From assembly GCF_001189235.2 (NCBI RefSeq), contig NZ_LFIP02000013.1, positions 62,001 through 126,000 of the forward strand: a DNA stretch of 64,000 bases. The letters run 5' to 3'. How positions within the stretch are numbered: the first letter of the stretch is position 1; each line of letters opens with the position of its first letter. This document shows positions 8,332 through 16,897 of the stretch, one piece after another. Origin of the DNA: Bradyrhizobium embrapense (lineage in GTDB: Bacteria > Pseudomonadota > Alphaproteobacteria > Rhizobiales > Xanthobacteraceae). Made by a program: the position numbers and the translations under genes. The notes under the pieces are model-generated. The model did not search any database. It had not been told where the DNA came from and was given only the letters and a program-made list of their open reading frames with translations.

Positions 8332-9666
8332 ATGCACCCACCCGCCGCAAAAGGATCTCTGTCGGTACTGGAAAGCCCGGCGCACAAATCCCTGTTCTCG
8401 AAGATCGATTGGCGCCTGATCCCGCTGCTGCTGATCGCCTATATGATTGCCTATCTGGATCGCATCAATATCGGCTATGCGCAGCTGCAGATGAAGCAGA
8501 CGCTGCCGTTCGACGATGCGGTCTACGGTCTCGGTGCAGGCATTTTCTTCGTCGGATACTTCCTGTTCGAGGTGCCGAGCAACCTGCTGCTGGAGCGGAT
8601 CGGCGCGCGCAAAACCCTGCTACGCATCATGGTGCTGTGGGGGCTCGCGGCAGCCGCCATGATGTTCGTGTCGACGCCGTTCCAGTTCTATCTCGTCCGC
8701 TTCCTGCTCGGCGTGTTCGAGGCCGGCTTCTTTCCCGGCGTGATCCTGTACTTCACCTACTGGTATCCGTCGGCGCGGCGCGGGCAGGTGATCGCCACCT
8801 TCATGTCGGCGACAACGATCGTGTCCGTGATCGCCGGTCCGCTGTGCGGCTCGATCCTGAAGTATTTCGACGGTGCAGGCGGCCTTCACGGCTGGCAGTG
8901 GCTGTTCCTCGTGCAGGGTCTGCCGGCGCTGATACTCGGCATCCTGGTTTACGTCCTGCTCGAGGACAAGCCCGCGCAGGCCGCGTGGCTCTCGAAGGAC
9001 GAGAAGGCCCTGCTCGAAGACACCTTCCAGCATGATGAGAAGGACGTGGTGAGCGAGCCTTCGGGAACGTTCGGGCAGATGCTGAAGGACCCCAAGGTCT
9101 ATGTATTGTCGTTCGTGTATCTGCTCCTGCTCGGCGCGACCTACACGATGGTGTTCTGGATGCCGACCCTGATCCAGAGCTGGGGCGTCAAGGATTTGTT
9201 CCTTGTCGGCGTCTATGCCGCGATCCCGAATGCCGCCGGCGTCATCGGCATGATCGTGATCGGCCGTCACTCCGACAAGTGGCACGAGCGCCGCTGGCAT
9301 TATGCCGCCTGCGTCGCGATCGCCGCCTTCGGCCTGTTCATCACCACGATGCTGCAGGGCAATCTCGTCGGATCAATCCTGGCACTGTCCTTTGCGGTGA
9401 TCGGAATTGCGTCGGCGACTCCGCTGTTCTTCGCGCTGACCAGCGAATATCTCTCCACCGGCGCCGCCGCCGGCGGGCTTGCGCTGATCTCCAGTCTCGG
9501 AAACCTCGGCCCGGCGATCAGTCCCTCGATCAACGGGCTGATCGTGCGCAGCACCGGCGACAACATCTACAGCATGTACTTCGTGATGGCGCTCTACGTG
9601 CTGTCGGGACTGCTGTTGCTGCTGTCGATGCGGCCTGCGCCCAGTGCGCGCCTGGCGATGGCGTGA
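8332..9666 (+). CDS. MFS transporter of the anion:cation symporter type
   Basis: A 444-residue inner-membrane carrier with about 12 hydrophobic segments. The N-terminus IDWRLIPLLLIAYMIAYLDR followed by INIGYAQ is the signature of the ACS family (phthalate, hexuronate, tartrate and similar organic anions). GGAGGAAACAGG precedes the ATG. A soluble charged loop lies around residues 210-250. It sits between lipid-block genes; the solute is unknown, probably a small carboxylate. A strong hairpin follows the gene. Confidence 0.9.
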   Translation: MHPPAAKGSLSVLESPAHKSLFSKIDWRLIPLLLIAYMIAYLDRINIGYAQLQMKQTLPFDDAVYGLGAGIFFVGYFLFEVPSNLLLERIGARKTLLRIMVLWGLAAAAMMFVSTPFQFYLVRFLLGVFEAGFFPGVILYFTYWYPSARRGQVIATFMSATTIVSVIAGPLCGSILKYFDGAGGLHGWQWLFLVQGLPALILGILVYVLLEDKPAQAAWLSKDEKALLEDTFQHDEKDVVSEPSGTFGQMLKDPKVYVLSFVYLLLLGATYTMVFWMPTLIQSWGVKDLFLVGVYAAIPNAAGVIGMIVIGRHSDKWHERRWHYAACVAIAAFGLFITTMLQGNLVGSILALSFAVIGIASATPLFFALTSEYLSTGAAAGGLALISSLGNLGPAISPSINGLIVRSTGDNIYSMYFVMALYVLSGLLLLLSMRPAPSARLAMA

Positions 9667-9674
9667 GGACGATT

Positions 9675-9709
9675 CGAGCGGCCCGGCCCGGACGGAGCCG
9701 GGCCGCTCG
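9675..9709 (+). terminator. Strong hairpin after the MFS gene
   Basis: A perfect 13-bp inverted repeat, CGAGCGGCCCGGC/GCCGGGCCGCTCG, with a 9-base loop. No T-run follows. It probably ends or protects the transcript of the MFS gene before the adenylate kinase gene. Confidence 0.55.
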
Positions 9710-9760
9710 ACGCTCCGCGGGAAGGCTGCCGGTGATCGAGCGAATATTGGGACACATACG

Positions 9761-10357
9761 ATGAGGATCGTTCTGCTGGGGCCGCCCGGTGCGGGCAAGG
9801 GAACGCAGGCGAAGCGCCTGGTCGAGGAGTACGACATACCGCACCTTTCGACCGGCGAGATGCTACGTGCCGCGGTTGACGCGGACACCAGTATTGGGCG
9901 GAAAGTCAAGGATACCATGGTGAGGGGTGGGCTCGTTTCCGATCAGCTCGTGATCGCCGCGGTCATCGAACGCATCTCGCAAGCCGATGCCAAGCGCGGC
10001 TTTGTGCTCGACGGCTTTCCACGGACGATGGCCCAGGCGGTCGGCTTCGACGATCTGCTCAATACCGAGGGTCTTGCGATCGACCATGTCGTCGAGCTCA
10101 AGGCCGACGAGACGGTGTTGCTGGACCGGATCGAGACGCGGGCCCGCGAAGCGAGAGCGCAGGGTGGCACGGTGCGCGCCGATGACAATCACGAAACGCT
10201 CAAGCTGCGTATCGACGCCTATAACGAGGAGACCGCGCCGTTGGTCGACTACTATCGGTCGCGGAACATCCTTCGAACCGTCGACGGGCTGCAGCCGGTC
10301 GATGCCGTCGCATTCGACGTCGTCAGGGCGATCGGCCAAGATCGGTCGGTGATGTGA
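9761..10357 (+). CDS. adk: Adenylate kinase, short-lid type
   Basis: A 198-residue nucleotide kinase (ATP + AMP to 2 ADP). The P-loop GPPGAGKGT is at residues 7-15, with STGEMLRAAV, the AMP-site DGFPRTMAQA, and a short lid region (RAREARAQGGTVRADDNHE) without zinc-binding cysteines. Rhizobia usually carry adk in the ribosomal-protein operon; this copy is in a lipid block, so it is probably a second, specialised copy that could recycle AMP from the acyl-CoA ligase. Its stop codon overlaps the start of the next small gene. The housekeeping alternative cannot be excluded from this window alone. Confidence 0.9.
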   Translation: MRIVLLGPPGAGKGTQAKRLVEEYDIPHLSTGEMLRAAVDADTSIGRKVKDTMVRGGLVSDQLVIAAVIERISQADAKRGFVLDGFPRTMAQAVGFDDLLNTEGLAIDHVVELKADETVLLDRIETRAREARAQGGTVRADDNHETLKLRIDAYNEETAPLVDYYRSRNILRTVDGLQPVDAVAFDVVRAIGQDRSVM

Positions 10358-10668
10358 TGCCGGCGACGCAAAGTCGGGATAGCCGGCTGTCCGGCTATCC
10401 CGACCGGATCGAGGTGCTGGAGCCGTTGCGCAAGTCGCTTGGCGAAGTGAGGGAGACGGCCGACCAATTCGAGCAGGCCCAGCTGTTGCTGCAGGCGATC
10501 GAACGGTTCTCCCGTAGATATGCTGCCGACCGGAACTGCGCCGGTACACCTGTCGAGCTGGCGTGGCGCGACGAATGTCGTATGGCGCGGCGGCAGCTTG
10601 CCGCACGCGCCGTCCGTGGATTGCGCAAAACCGTTCTGGCAGCGAAGGGAGGTGCCTCGTGTCGGTGA
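10357..10668 (+). CDS. Small protein of unknown function in the adk-SDR operon
   Basis: A 103-residue, charged, mainly helical protein not recognised by family. It has no signal peptide or membrane segment. It contains a possible coiled stretch around LEPLRKSLGEVRETADQFEQ and Arg-rich C-terminal helices. The ATG overlaps the adk stop codon (TGATG) and its end overlaps the GTG start of the following SDR gene, so translational coupling is likely and the frame is probably real. Because of its place it may be an accessory factor of the lipid block. Confidence 0.65.
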   Translation: MPATQSRDSRLSGYPDRIEVLEPLRKSLGEVRETADQFEQAQLLLQAIERFSRRYAADRNCAGTPVELAWRDECRMARRQLAARAVRGLRKTVLAAKGGASCR

Positions 10669-11456
10669 GCGGAAATGAAGGTCAATGCGCGCTGGTGACC
10701 GGAGCATCGGGGGGCATTGGGCTCGAGCTCGCGCGCGTGTTCGCGGCCAATCGCTTCAGCCTCGTGCTGCTGGCGCGTAGCCGCGACAAGCTTCAGGCGC
10801 TCGCCCGCGAGCTCAAGGCCGATTACGGCACCAGGGTGACCATCGTGGCCGCCGATCTGAGCGAGCCGGCGGCACCGCAGGCGGTGTTCGATTCACTTGA
10901 CGAAGCCGGCGTGCGGGTCGACCTGCTGGTCAATAATGCCGGCCTTTTGCTCGAAGGACGCCTCGGCGCAATCGGCCTCGACGATCAGTTGCGGCTTCTG
11001 CAGGTCAATGTCGTCGCCATGACGGCATTGACCCGTCTCTTCCTCGCGCCGATGCTCGAGCGCAACAGTGGACGGATACTGAACGTTGCGTCGGTCGCGG
11101 CATTCATGCCGGTGCCGAATCTTGCGGTCTATGCCGCGTCAAAGGCCTATGTGTTGTCGTTTGGCGAAGCGTTGTCGCAGGAATTGAGCGGCAGCAAGAT
11201 CACGCTGACGACGTTGTGTCCCGGCGTGACGGCTACCGGAATGGTCCAAGGCACCAATCTCGGCAACATGCCGAGCATGATGATCATGGATGCGAAGACC
11301 GTCGCACAGGAGGGCTACCGCGCCTGCATGGCAGGCAAGCCGGTGCATGTCGCAGGGCTTGCCAACGAGCTGGCGGTCCAATGGATCAAGTATCAGCCGA
11401 GTTGGCTACTGCGGGCAATCGGCGGCGTGTTCGGAAAGGCCACACCGCCGAACTGA
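10659..11456 (+). CDS. SDR-family oxidoreductase
   Basis: A 265-residue short-chain dehydrogenase. It has TGASGGIG near the N-terminus, NNAG, a catalytic Ser in NVASVAAF and YAASK as the YxxxK pair. ARS after the second strand suggests NADP preference. It resembles the DltE/YqjQ-type SDRs often found with lipid-modifying enzymes. The GTG at 10659 is chosen because AAGGGAGGTGCC lies immediately upstream, and it overlaps the end of the preceding small gene. In a wax-ester setting a fatty aldehyde or acyl reductase role is possible but not shown. Confidence 0.88.
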   Translation: MSVSGNEGQCALVTGASGGIGLELARVFAANRFSLVLLARSRDKLQALARELKADYGTRVTIVAADLSEPAAPQAVFDSLDEAGVRVDLLVNNAGLLLEGRLGAIGLDDQLRLLQVNVVAMTALTRLFLAPMLERNSGRILNVASVAAFMPVPNLAVYAASKAYVLSFGEALSQELSGSKITLTTLCPGVTATGMVQGTNLGNMPSMMIMDAKTVAQEGYRACMAGKPVHVAGLANELAVQWIKYQPSWLLRAIGGVFGKATPPN

Positions 11457-11524
11457 CGTCTCGTGCTCGCCGGCAATGCACGGCTGCACGGGCCATTCTT
11501 GACCATCAACCACGGACGCTACTC

Positions 11525-12301
11525 ATGGGACGTGACGAGCAGACCGTCGAACCACCCTCGCTCGCGCTGCTCGCCGCGGAAGGGCGCGGCTTTCTCGACA
11601 TCCCGGCGCTGCTTGCCGTGGCGGCGCCGCTTCTGGCGACCGCTCCGCGGGGGCAGCGCCATCCAGTGATGGTTTTGCCCGGGTTGGGTGCCGATGACCG
11701 GTCGACCTTGGCCATCCGCTCGTTCCTCGAGTTCCTCGGCTATCAGGTTCATGGATGGGGCCGCGGCCGCAATGTGCGTGCGCCGGATGCTGATCTCGCC
11801 GCCGTGGTGGCGCGAGTCCTCGAACTCGAAAAGCAGGGCGGCTCGAAGGTCAGCCTGGTCGGCTGGAGCCGTGGCGGCATCATTGCGCGCGAGGTTGCCC
11901 GACAAATCCCCGGGGCGGTGCGGATGGTCATCACGCTCGGCAGTCCTTTCGCGGCGCCGGGCGCGAGCAATGTTCGCGCGATCTGGCGGCTTCTGACCGG
12001 CCAGAAATACCAGCCGCCGACGGCCGAACGGATCAGCCGCCTCGCGCAACCGGTTCCCGTGCCGTCGACATCGATCTATACCCGCACCGATGGCGTGGTG
12101 GCGTGGCGCGCCTGCCTGGAGCAGGAGGAAGGAGAGCGCGAGAACGTCGAAGTGAACACGACGCATTTGGGGCTTGGCTTTCACGCGCCGGCGCTGTGGG
12201 TGATTGCCGATCGCCTCGCACAGCCGGCGGGCAGCTGGAAGCCGTTTCGTGCGCCTGCGCAGGTCGCGATATGGTTTCCAGCAACGCTCCGCCGCGATTG
12301 A
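11525..12301 (+). CDS. Alpha/beta-hydrolase, paralogue of the 2674 gene
   Basis: A 258-residue hydrolase with the nucleophile elbow GWSRGG, TRTDGVVAW as the acid region and NTTHLGLGFH as the histidine region. It aligns along its length with the hydrolase at 2674: HPVMVLPGLGADD against HPVLVLPGLSASD, and VITLGSPFA in both. Two copies bracketing one lipid block suggest related but distinct ester substrates. ATG at 11525 lies 69 bases after the SDR gene; the ribosome site is weak. It converges on a LysR gene with only about 20 bases between them. Confidence 0.82.
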   Translation: MGRDEQTVEPPSLALLAAEGRGFLDIPALLAVAAPLLATAPRGQRHPVMVLPGLGADDRSTLAIRSFLEFLGYQVHGWGRGRNVRAPDADLAAVVARVLELEKQGGSKVSLVGWSRGGIIAREVARQIPGAVRMVITLGSPFAAPGASNVRAIWRLLTGQKYQPPTAERISRLAQPVPVPSTSIYTRTDGVVAWRACLEQEEGERENVEVNTTHLGLGFHAPALWVIADRLAQPAGSWKPFRAPAQVAIWFPATLRRD

Positions 12302-12322
12302 GCTCGTATCGGCCGCCTCAGT

Positions 12323-13243
12323 CTACCGCGCCCCGCTTCCCGGTGATCGCATCTCGGTGACCATCATCCGCAGCAGCTGCATCGCGGCGGGCGGCAACGT
12401 ACGTCCCTGACGGGAGACCACGTGGGTGCGACCACGATGCAGCAGCGCATTCTTCATGGGCAGCGCCACCACCTTGGCGGCATCGGCCTCCGTCATCGCA
12501 AGGCGCGATGCCAGCGCATAGCCAAGTCCGGCGATCACGTAATGAGCGAGCGCATCGAACGAGGCGGTGGTGAACGCGAAATTGAGGCGGACGCCTTCGC
12601 TGATCTCGGCGGCCTGGACATGCTGGCGCAGGCCGTAATTCGGATGCATTGCGGCCCCCGGGTAGGGGGCGAGGTCGGCGAGCTTGAGCGGTCGGCCGAG
12701 CTGGATAAGCGGATGCCCGCGCGGCACCACGGCCTTGATCGGGTGCGGCTGCGAATGATGCGAGCGCAGCCGATCGTCGCGAGGCGGATTGAACAGTACG
12801 CCGATATGCGCGTTTTCTCCCACGATTTGCTGGACGATCTCGTCGGTGCTCCCGATGTCGAGGCTGACCGTGATCTTCGGGTGGGCTTGCATGAACCGGC
12901 ACAGGCTGCTCTTCGCCAGCCAGTCGACATAACCTTCGCCCGTCACGAGATCGATATGACCCGATTCGACCTTGCGGATGCTGTCCATCTGCGCGAGCAG
13001 CGCCTGTCGTTCGCCCTGCTGGCGGTGGAGGTAGGCGGCCAGTAGTTGACCGGCGTCGGTCGGCGCAACGCCGCGGCCCCGTCGTTCGAGCAGGCGCGCG
13101 CCACATTCCTTCTCGAGCAGGCCTAGCGCCCGGCTGACCGCAGAGGCGTCCATGCCGAGCGCGCCGGCGGCGCCGCGCACGGAGCCGCTATTGAGCACCT
13201 CCATGAAGTAATGCAGTCGGCGCGGCTCCAGCTTGGCGTTCAT
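12323..13243 (-). CDS. LysR-type transcriptional regulator
   Basis: A 306-residue LysR protein. The N-terminal winged helix covers about residues 5-65 (RLHYFMEVLNSGSVRGAAGAL, then SRALGLLEKECGARLLERRG) and is followed by the periplasmic-binding-like effector domain. The start at 13243 (MNAKLEPRRL) is preferred over an upstream in-frame ATG, because LysR domains begin within about ten residues of the start. It converges on the hydrolase gene and is upstream of a decayed stretch, so its target is unclear; LysR proteins often control a divergent neighbour, and here that neighbour seems lost. Confidence 0.88.
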   Translation of the reverse strand: MNAKLEPRRLHYFMEVLNSGSVRGAAGALGMDASAVSRALGLLEKECGARLLERRGRGVAPTDAGQLLAAYLHRQQGERQALLAQMDSIRKVESGHIDLVTGEGYVDWLAKSSLCRFMQAHPKITVSLDIGSTDEIVQQIVGENAHIGVLFNPPRDDRLRSHHSQPHPIKAVVPRGHPLIQLGRPLKLADLAPYPGAAMHPNYGLRQHVQAAEISEGVRLNFAFTTASFDALAHYVIAGLGYALASRLAMTEADAAKVVALPMKNALLHRGRTHVVSRQGRTLPPAAMQLLRMMVTEMRSPGSGAR

Positions 13244-13399
13244 CGGCGTAGCCCTGTTGCAATCAGTGCACCGAATATTCAATGACATGGTCATTTATGC
13301 AAGCGCATGAACGTGTTGCACGACAACGGTGGATCGAAAGTTGCCATCTCGGGGTGCAGCAGCGGTGTCGGCTCATCCGCGTCAGCCAACAGTTGTTTG

Positions 13400-13690
13400 A
13401 GCTCGGTCTTACGTCAGCTGATTGCGCCGCATGACGCCGCCCTCCGTCTTGATCGCCATGAACGAGGTTTTGCCGTCGCGCACCACTATGGGGTCGGGGA
13501 AGCCATCCTTCACGTCGCGGAAGCCGTCGCACAGCGAGCGGACGATATCAGTCCAAAATCCCTTGCGTCTTCACCAGTGGAGTATCGCAGCGCGCAGGAT
13601 CGTAGAGGCCGGGGCCCAAAGCTTAGCCTCAAGCATCGACAGGCTTTTGACGTAAAGCGGAAGTCAGGACTGACGATGAGGTCGCTGAAG
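13400..13690 (-). pseudogene. Decayed coding fragment, family unknown
   Basis: Leftward translation gives a protein-like stretch (GLYDPARCDTPLVKTQGILD) that shifts frame and continues as DIVRSLCDGFRDVKDGFPDP, then VVRDGKTSFMAIKTEGG, ending at a stop near 13425. The pieces need a frame change near 13545 to join. I cannot name the family. It reads like a remnant rather than a live gene. Confidence 0.3.
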
Positions 13691-14040
13691 GGCGATTAAG
13701 CGACATCGCCCATTGCAGGTACTGCTTCAGCCGGCATAAGCCACTGCATGCTCCGACATGTCGTGACCCACCTCGTCGGCGGCAACGGCATTCACGCGGT
13801 TCTCGAACGCGGCGAGGTCGGCCGCGTCATCGTTTGCCGGCTGACAGGACCATGCACCGAAGGCGCCAGGCGTCGGCGCCATGGCTTGCTCCACCGGAAA
13901 CGGATGCGCTGACCATCGGCATCAGGCGCCCGAGCTACTCTCTGCGCGATGATGGTCGGGAAAAAGTTGAAATCGACGCGGTGCAAACAAGCTCGCGGCT
14001 AATTCGAGATGTATTCGACGGTTGCTGGAGGGATTAGGGA
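13691..14040. other. Stretch without a supportable gene
   Basis: Only short, overlapping frames on both strands are open here, none with a ribosome site and a recognisable protein pattern. It lies between two decayed coding fragments and is best read as degraded DNA. Confidence 0.4.
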
Positions 14041-14052
14041 GCGAGATCTCCT

Positions 14053-14254
14053 CGGAATGCTGAAAGGCGCTGCAAGCCTTGTGCAATCTCGGTCGAGTTA
14101 AAGGCCGAGGATCCAAACAGGAGGCTGTTTCTGGATGGCATCAAGGTCAGCAACTCACTATCGCGCCGTCCACAACCTTCAAATCACCCGCTTTGACGGT
14201 GCCCACTGGATACCGGTCAAGAACATGGTTGATCTCGACGGCATTGCGTCGTGA
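14053..14254 (+). pseudogene. Decayed C-terminal coding fragment, family unknown
   Basis: The rightward reading AERRCKPCAISVELKAEDP, then NRRLFLDGIKVSN, moves to another frame near 14158 and continues YRAVHNLQITRFDGAHWIP, VKNMVDLDGIAS, then a stop at 14252-14254. Both parts look protein-like with charged and aromatic residues, and one single-base shift joins them. No start or upstream part remains. I do not recognise the family. Confidence 0.3.
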
Positions 14255-14418
14255 ACTCTGCCCTCGAGTGTTGGGCCGATACGCACCCCGGCCCAACGCC
14301 AATATCGCGAGGGCGATTGCTCGCTGCGCCGCATGCCCACTTCTACGGCGATGCTGCCCCGCACGTCATTCCGCAGCGCGTGCCAGGCGGCGCGACGCCG
14401 TATGGAGGGGCGGCTGGT

Positions 14419-15630
14419 CTAATCGGCAGAAAGAGGCTCACCGGTCAGGGACCAGCTTGCTCCGTCAAACGTCGCGATCCGCAAAGTCCTGAAGGGCGTG
14501 TAGTCCCCGATCCGCGTGCCGATCGAGATGCCCGGGAGCATCATCGGCAATCGTTCGCCGTTCAGTGAGGTCGCCTGCTTGATCAGGTTCTCGCGGGTCA
14601 GGTCGTCGCCGCATTTGCGCAACGCCAGCTCCACGGCGTGGACGTTCATGTAGGCGACAAGCACCGAATAGTCGTCTGGATTGGCTGACGGGGCATACTT
14701 CGTCAGGAAGGCCTTGTAGGCCTTGACCTCGGGGTCATCGGCCCAGGCCGGATCGCCGGGTTGCTTGAGGAATTGGGTGGTCACCAGCCCCTTCGACGCC
14801 TCGAGGCCGGCCGGCTTCAGAATGGTATCGACCGACGCCGTCGAGCCTCCGATCACGTGCAGGGGCGTCCAGCCGAGTTCGTAGACCTTGCGGATCGATT
14901 GCGCGGCAGCCTTCGACGACGACTGCTCAATCAAGGTATCGACACCGGCGGCCTTCAGTTGGACGATCTGCGAGTCGATGGTCGGGTCGGCAAGCTCGTA
15001 CGAGGCCTGGGCGACGATCAACTCGGCCTTCGGACCGAGGCCGGCGCGAAGGCCCTTGAGGTAATCCTTGCCGTAATCGTCATTCTGGTAGAGCACGCCG
15101 ATCCTGGCGTACGGCTTTGCAGTCAGGATGTATTTGGCGACGACGCGGCCTTCGGTCTCGAAGTCCGGATAGAGCGGGATCGTCCAGGGGAAGGCCTTGG
15201 GATCGTTGAAGCGGCGTCCGCCCGCGGTGATGAAGAGTTGTGGCACCTGCTTGGAGTTAAGGTATTTCTGGATCGCAACGTTGGGCGCGGTGCCGATCGT
15301 GCCGACCTCGGCCAATATGCCGACATCCTCGATCAGCTTGCGCGATTGTTCGACGGCCTTCGGCGCGCTGTAGGCGTTGTCGAGCTGGGTGAAGTTGATC
15401 TTGCGGCCGTTGATGCCGCCGTTCGCATTCAGCATCTCGAAATAGCCGACCACCGCGCGGCCGGCGCCGGCGCCGAACGCAGAAGCAGGGCCGCTCAGCG
15501 GCGTTGACTGGCCGAGCTTGATCTCGGTATCGCTGACGCCGGGACCGTAGGCTTTCTGTGCTTGGGCAGGCACGGTCAGCAGGGCTGACAGCGCGATGGC
15601 CGCCAAAGCCCGGTCGATGATGTGGTTCAA
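14419..15630 (-). CDS. ABC-transporter substrate-binding protein (branched-chain amino-acid type)
   Basis: A 403-residue periplasmic protein of the LivK type. It has a signal peptide (ALAAIALSALLTVPAQAQ) and the family opening DTEIKLGQSTPLSGPASAFG, then NGGINGRKI. The TTG at 15630 is the likely start: GGGAGA lies just upstream and the signal peptide begins a few residues later; an in-frame extension into the neighbouring gene is not real. It is 45 bases downstream of an acyl-CoA dehydrogenase gene and probably in one operon. Such proteins beside catabolic genes often bind aromatic or cyclic carboxylates. The membrane and ATPase parts are not in this window. Confidence 0.9.
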   Translation of the reverse strand: MNHIIDRALAAIALSALLTVPAQAQKAYGPGVSDTEIKLGQSTPLSGPASAFGAGAGRAVVGYFEMLNANGGINGRKINFTQLDNAYSAPKAVEQSRKLIEDVGILAEVGTIGTAPNVAIQKYLNSKQVPQLFITAGGRRFNDPKAFPWTIPLYPDFETEGRVVAKYILTAKPYARIGVLYQNDDYGKDYLKGLRAGLGPKAELIVAQASYELADPTIDSQIVQLKAAGVDTLIEQSSSKAAAQSIRKVYELGWTPLHVIGGSTASVDTILKPAGLEASKGLVTTQFLKQPGDPAWADDPEVKAYKAFLTKYAPSANPDDYSVLVAYMNVHAVELALRKCGDDLTRENLIKQATSLNGERLPMMLPGISIGTRIGDYTPFRTLRIATFDGASWSLTGEPLSAD

Positions 15631-15674
15631 GGTCGTTTCTCCCTGCAATTCATTCTTGTTGTAATCGATTTGAG

Positions 15675-16814
15675 CTAGCGCAGCAGCTCGCGGGCGATCA
15701 CCACGCGCTGGATCTGGTTGGTGCCTTCGAAGATCTGGGTCAGCTTGGCGTCGCGCATCATGCGCTCGACCGGGTAGTCCATGGTATAGCCGTAGCCGCC
15801 GAAGATCTGGACCGCGTCGGTCGTCACCTTCATCGCCATGTCGCTGCCGACGCATTTCGCCATGCTGGCGAGCACGTTGAGGCGCTTCCAGTCGCCGGCA
15901 TCGCCGGCGCGGGCGCATTCATAGACCAGCGCGCGGGCTGCCTCGATCTGCATGGCCATATCGGCGAGCATGAACTGCACGCCCTGGAACTCGGCGATCG
16001 GCTGCTTGAACTGCTTGCGCTCCTTGGCGTAGGCGATGCATGCATCGAGCGCGCCCTGCGCAAGGCCGACCGATTGGGCGCCGATGGTCGGGCGGTTGAG
16101 GTCGAGCGCACGCATCGACGCGCGGAAACCCTTGCCTTCCTCACCGACGAGGTTTTCCGCGGGGACCCGGACATTGTCGAAGAAGATCGGGGTGTTCGGT
16201 GCGCCGCGAAAGCCCATCTTGCGCTCGTGACGGCCGAAAGAGATGCCCGGCATCTTCTTCGGCTCGACGATGAAGGCGCTGATGCCGTCTGCACCGGTGC
16301 CGTCACTGGTTCGTGCCATCACCACGATGTAATCAGCGACGACGCCGTAGCTGCACCATTGCTTGCGGCCGTTCAGGACATAGCTGTCGCCGTCCTTGCG
16401 GGCGCGGGTGTTGAGCGCAGCGACGTCGGAGCCGGCCTGCGGCTCGGAGATCGCGATCGCGGTGACCACGCCACCCTCCGCGATGATCGGCAGGTACTTC
16501 TTGCGCTGCTCTTCCGAGCCGAAATGCAGCAGCGGCATGATGAACATGGTGTTGAGCGCGGCGATCGATGCGCAGGCCGGCGAGACCTTCGAGATTTCCT
16601 CGCGCGCGATGCAGGCCATGGTCAGATTGCCGTTTGGGCCGCCGTAGCGCTCCGGCACCCACAGCTGCATCAGGCCCATCTCGCCGAACAGCTTGACGAG
16701 CTCGAGCGGGAAGCGGTCGGTCTCGTCGATCTCGGCGGCGATTGGCGTCACGTGTTTGGCCACCATCCTCCGCACGTTGTCGCGGAAGGCGACCTGCTCC
16801 TCGGAAAAACTCAT
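15675..16814 (-). CDS. Acyl-CoA dehydrogenase
   Basis: A 379-residue FAD enzyme that forms a 2,3-double bond in an acyl-CoA. It has the standard ACAD order: an N-terminal helical domain from MSFSEEQVAFRDNVRRM, the middle domain with AISEPQAGSD, and the C-terminal GGYGYTMDYPVERMMRDAK followed by the catalytic glutamate in IFEGTNQIQR. The start at 16814 is the first Met before the family's usual beginning; AGGGGAGTTTGC precedes it. It is transcribed divergently from a GntR-type regulator, with palindromic sites in the 83-base gap. Its substrate is probably that of the block's CoA pathway. Confidence 0.93.
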   Translation of the reverse strand: MSFSEEQVAFRDNVRRMVAKHVTPIAAEIDETDRFPLELVKLFGEMGLMQLWVPERYGGPNGNLTMACIAREEISKVSPACASIAALNTMFIMPLLHFGSEEQRKKYLPIIAEGGVVTAIAISEPQAGSDVAALNTRARKDGDSYVLNGRKQWCSYGVVADYIVVMARTSDGTGADGISAFIVEPKKMPGISFGRHERKMGFRGAPNTPIFFDNVRVPAENLVGEEGKGFRASMRALDLNRPTIGAQSVGLAQGALDACIAYAKERKQFKQPIAEFQGVQFMLADMAMQIEAARALVYECARAGDAGDWKRLNVLASMAKCVGSDMAMKVTTDAVQIFGGYGYTMDYPVERMMRDAKLTQIFEGTNQIQRVVIARELLR

Positions 16815-16862
16815 GCAAACTCCCCTTTGTATTTTCTTGACCGGAGACCCAAAAAGGGACTT

Positions 16863-16883
16863 CCATTGAATGGGTGATCCATT
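16863..16883. promoter_or_regulatory. Overlapping palindromes between the ACAD and GntR genes
   Basis: CCATTGAATGG (16863-16873) is a perfect inverted repeat. It shares AATGG with a second one, AATGGGTGATCCATT (16869-16883), in which six of seven base pairs match. They lie between divergent starts. FadR-type GntR proteins bind short palindromes of this size, so this is a candidate operator for self-control and control of the ACAD gene. Confidence 0.5.
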
Positions 16884-16897
16884 TAATAATTCACCGC

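Noticed and set aside
15631..15918. N-terminal extension of the ABC binding protein into the acyl-CoA dehydrogenase gene
   Set aside because: The signal peptide begins at the TTG at 15630 with GGGAGA upstream; the extension is Arg-rich out-of-frame read-through.
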